Assembly (NCBI RefSeq): GCF_943913055.1
Contig: NZ_CALTWS010000139.1
Span: forward strand, 1 to 7,155
Source of the DNA: an uncultured Brevundimonas sp.
GTDB lineage: Bacteria > Pseudomonadota > Alphaproteobacteria > Caulobacterales > Caulobacteraceae
Length of the DNA: 7,155 nucleotides
Direction: 5' to 3'
Shown: positions 5,510 through 7,155 of the stretch, piece by piece
Numbering within the stretch: the first letter of the stretch is position 1
How the letters are laid out: each line of letters starts with the position of its first letter
The notes under the pieces: generated by a model
Database searches by the model: none
Seen by the model: the letters and a program-made list of their open reading frames with translations, nothing else
Told to the model about the DNA's origin: nothing
Made by a program: the position numbers and the translations under genes

Positions 5510-6208
5510 TCAGTGCCCACCATCCGGATACGGCGTCGTCACACCAGCGGCGAACATCCCCGGCAGAGCCTCGCCCAGACCCATCAGGATGAACTGGATC
5601 GCCAGCGCGCACAGGATCAGGCCCAGCACCCGCACGATGATGGCCAGGCCGACCTCGCCCAGCAGCCGGCTGATCGGCCCGGTCAGGCAGAAGCACAGGA
5701 AGGACACGCCCGCCGCCGCCGCGATGGCGATCAGGGAGGCGGCGGCCCCCGCCGGCCCGATCTTCTGGGCCTCGCCCGCCTGGATGATGATGGCCGAGAT
5801 GGCCCCCGGCCCGATCATCAGCGGAATGGCGAAGGGCACGACCAGCCGCTGGAACCGGCGCTTTGCATAGCCGCGCACATCGGCCAGGTCGCTGGCCGCA
5901 TCCTTGTCGACGAACGACGCCAGAAAATCGTCGCGGGCCATGTCCAGCCCGAGGAACAGCAACAGGATGCCGCCCGCGATCCGGAACGCCGCCAGCGAAA
6001 TGCCGAAGAACTGCAGCAGGCCCAGGCCGCTGAAGAAGAAGAAGCCCAGAAACACTGCCGCGAAAACGCAGATCAGGGCCGAGACCGAGACCCGTTGGCG
6101 CAGGCTCGCCCCCGCCGTCGCCGCCGCGAAGATCGGCAGATTGCCGATGGGGTCCAGAAGCGCGAACAGGGTCACGAACAGGTTGACGCCCAGATCGACC
6201 GCGTCCAT
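5510..6208 (-). CDS. MarC-family integral membrane protein
   Basis: The 232-residue protein belongs to the MarC (formerly UPF0056) family of inner-membrane proteins with about six helices. The first helix holds the family motif LDPIGNLPIF (18-27). Helices two and three lie near 42-60 and 68-90. A charged cytoplasmic loop follows (about 91-120, ARDDF to KRRFQ), then the second conserved half VPFAIPLMIGPGAISAII (124-141) and helices near 152-177 and 188-212. Function is not established for the family: E. coli marC was once linked to multiple antibiotic resistance, but that was not upheld. ATG 6208 is well supported, with GAGG (6219-6216) 7 bases ahead. The gene stands alone, divergent from pyrF with 98 bases between. 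That spacer holds both ribosome binding sites but no promoter I would defend. Confidence 0.9.
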   Translation of the reverse strand: MDAVDLGVNLFVTLFALLDPIGNLPIFAAATAGASLRQRVSVSALICVFAAVFLGFFFFSGLGLLQFFGISLAAFRIAGGILLLFLGLDMARDDFLASFVDKDAASDLADVRGYAKRRFQRLVVPFAIPLMIGPGAISAIIIQAGEAQKIGPAGAAASLIAIAAAAGVSFLCFCLTGPISRLLGEVGLAIIVRVLGLILCALAIQFILMGLGEALPGMFAAGVTTPYPDGGH

Positions 6209-6306
6209 GTGCTGGCCTCGCCCTTACTCGCTGATCCCCTCGCCGGTCTCCGACCGACGCGCGCGCTTGCGCTCGTCAGCCATAGCCGGTCAACCGGAGC
6301 CCGTCG

Positions 6307-7035
6307 ATGACCTCTCGCCTTCTGACAGACGACAGACTGATCGTCGGCCTTGATCTGCCCTCCGTCGAAGCGGCGCGGGACATGGTCCGGACGCTGGGTG
6401 GGACCATCACAGCCTACAAGGTCGGCCTGACCCTGCTGGCCCGCCCGGGCGGCGTGGCGTTTGCCCACGATCTGCGCGGCCAGGGCAAGACGGTCTTTCA
6501 GGACTGGAAGCTGCACGACATCGGGGCCCAGGTCGAAGGCGCGGCCCGCGCCGTGGCCGAGGGTGGCTGCGATCTGCTGACCGTTCACGCCGAGCCGCAG
6601 GTCATGCGCGGTGCGGTCAAGGGACGTGACGCGGCAGGCTCATCGACGAAAATCCTCGCCGTCACCGTCATGACCAGCCTGTCGGACGGCGACCTGACGG
6701 AGATCGGCTATGGCTTCGACGCCACCGCCCTGGTCGAGCGGCGCGTGCGTCAGGCGCTGGATTGCGGCGTCGACGGCGTGGTGTCCAGTCCGCTGGAGGC
6801 GGCGCGTGTGCGAGAGATCGCCATCGAGGCCGGACGTCGGGACTTCCTGATCGTCACACCCGGCGTGCGTCCCGCCGGAGCCGACAAGGGCGACCAGCAG
6901 CGGGTGGCCACGCCGGCCGAGGCGCTGACGGCGGGCGCGACCCATCTGGTCGTGGCGCGGCCCATTGTGGGGGCGGACAATCCCCTGCTGGCGGCATCGG
7001 CCGTCGTGGAATCCATCGACGGCCTGATGCGCTGA
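6307..7035 (+). CDS. pyrF: Orotidine 5'-phosphate decarboxylase
   Basis: The 242-residue TIM-barrel enzyme decarboxylates OMP to UMP, the last step of de novo pyrimidine synthesis, in the cytoplasm. The active-site residues are all visible: Asp16 in VGLDLP (13-18), Lys38 in YKVG (37-40), and the catalytic array DWKLHDI (66-72) with Asp66, Lys68 and Asp71. Substrate-binding parts are VMTSLSD (121-127), VTPGVRPAG (183-191), GDQQRVATP (195-203) and VVARPIVGADNP (215-226), with Arg218 at the phosphate. The length is that of the bacterial group I enzyme (E. coli 245). ATG 6307 has GGAG (6296-6299) 7 bases ahead. It is followed after about 10 bases by a strong hairpin terminator, so pyrF is probably the only or last gene of its transcript. 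Confidence 0.96.
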   Translation: MTSRLLTDDRLIVGLDLPSVEAARDMVRTLGGTITAYKVGLTLLARPGGVAFAHDLRGQGKTVFQDWKLHDIGAQVEGAARAVAEGGCDLLTVHAEPQVMRGAVKGRDAAGSSTKILAVTVMTSLSDGDLTEIGYGFDATALVERRVRQALDCGVDGVVSSPLEAARVREIAIEAGRRDFLIVTPGVRPAGADKGDQQRVATPAEALTAGATHLVVARPIVGADNPLLAASAVVESIDGLMR

Positions 7036-7045
7036 TCCGCGCATG

Positions 7046-7084
7046 AAAAAGGCCGGGATGCGCGCTGCATCCCGGCCTGTTCCT
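7046..7084. terminator. Bidirectional intrinsic terminator after pyrF
   Basis: AGGCCGGGATGC (7050-7061) and GCATCCCGGCCT (7067-7078) form a perfect 12-bp stem around the loop GCGCT. For pyrF the tail TGTTCCT is only moderately T-rich. On the minus strand the stem runs into five Ts (complement of 7046-7050), a textbook U-tract. It would therefore end transcripts from both sides and fits two genes converging here. Confidence 0.85.
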
Positions 7085-7098
7085 GATCGTCTGCGCTC

Positions 7099-7155
7099 CT
7101 AGCCGCGCTCACCCGGCTCCTGACGATAGTCGTGGCGCACCGGAGGCGGCGGGGG
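7099..7155 (-). CDS. C-terminal end of a minus-strand gene, product unknown
   Basis: From the right edge an open minus-strand frame gives 18 residues, PPPPPVRHDYRQEPGERG, then TAG at 7101-7099. A proline-rich, charged tail of this kind is a common disordered C-terminus in GC-rich alphaproteobacteria, but it names no family. The main support is indirect: the terminator at 7046-7084 has its better U-tract on this strand and lies just beyond the stop. The fragment is too short to exclude a chance open frame. Confidence 0.45.
   Translation of the reverse strand, partial: PPPPPVRHDYRQEPGERG

Noticed and set aside
6285..6296. CCGGT-CA-ACCGG palindrome before pyrF
   Set aside because: Short, adjacent to the ribosome binding site, and of a kind expected often in DNA of this composition; no promoter nearby supports an operator.
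6209..6306. Divergent promoter pair between the MarC gene and pyrF
   Set aside because: Promoters must exist near here, but no -35/-10 pair on either strand is good enough to report.
5483..6310. A plus-strand open frame of 275 codons opposite the MarC gene
   Set aside because: Antisense shadow rich in Gln, Arg and Asp; the minus strand has clear MarC motifs and a ribosome binding site.

Overview
This window looks like ordinary chromosome from a GC-rich alphaproteobacterium. Codon usage, the style of the Kup, RsmB, MarC and PyrF proteins, and a GGGGAGGGGGACCGCG-type palindromic repeat between genes suggest Caulobacterales, perhaps Brevundimonas. That placement is inference from general resemblance; no search was run. 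I find no transposase, phage gene, CRISPR array, tRNA or rRNA, and no clear sign of a new multi-gene system. The less ordinary points concern how transcription and translation start.

Left half, minus strand (read from right to left). A Kup-family potassium transporter (1937-3907) overlaps by four bases (ATGA) with rsmB (549-1940), the 16S rRNA m5C methyltransferase with an N-terminal NusB-like domain. Next comes a short PadR-family repressor (210-518). Its -35 box lies across the rsmB stop codon, and its transcript appears to begin at the ATG itself (leaderless). The PadR stop codon overlaps (TGATG) the start of a small, unrecognised, probably membrane-associated protein that runs off the left edge.

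Middle, plus strand. An Rrf2-family regulator (4079-4549) is divergent from kup and is followed after 7 bases by a classical short-chain dehydrogenase/reductase (4557-5369). The two probably form one transcription unit, with the regulator as the likely sensor. The kup/Rrf2 spacer holds candidate promoters facing both ways, a palindrome at the Rrf2 start site, and an 8-codon reading frame with a strong ribosome binding site that runs out of frame into the kup start.

Right half. The reductase and a MarC-family membrane protein (5510-6208, minus) converge on a roughly 130-base palindromic repeat with several perfect hairpins. MarC is divergent from pyrF (6307-7035, plus; orotidine 5'-phosphate decarboxylase, last step of UMP synthesis). 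After pyrF a 12-bp perfect hairpin serves as a terminator. Its U-tract is better on the minus strand, which fits an 18-residue C-terminal end of a minus-strand gene entering from the right edge.
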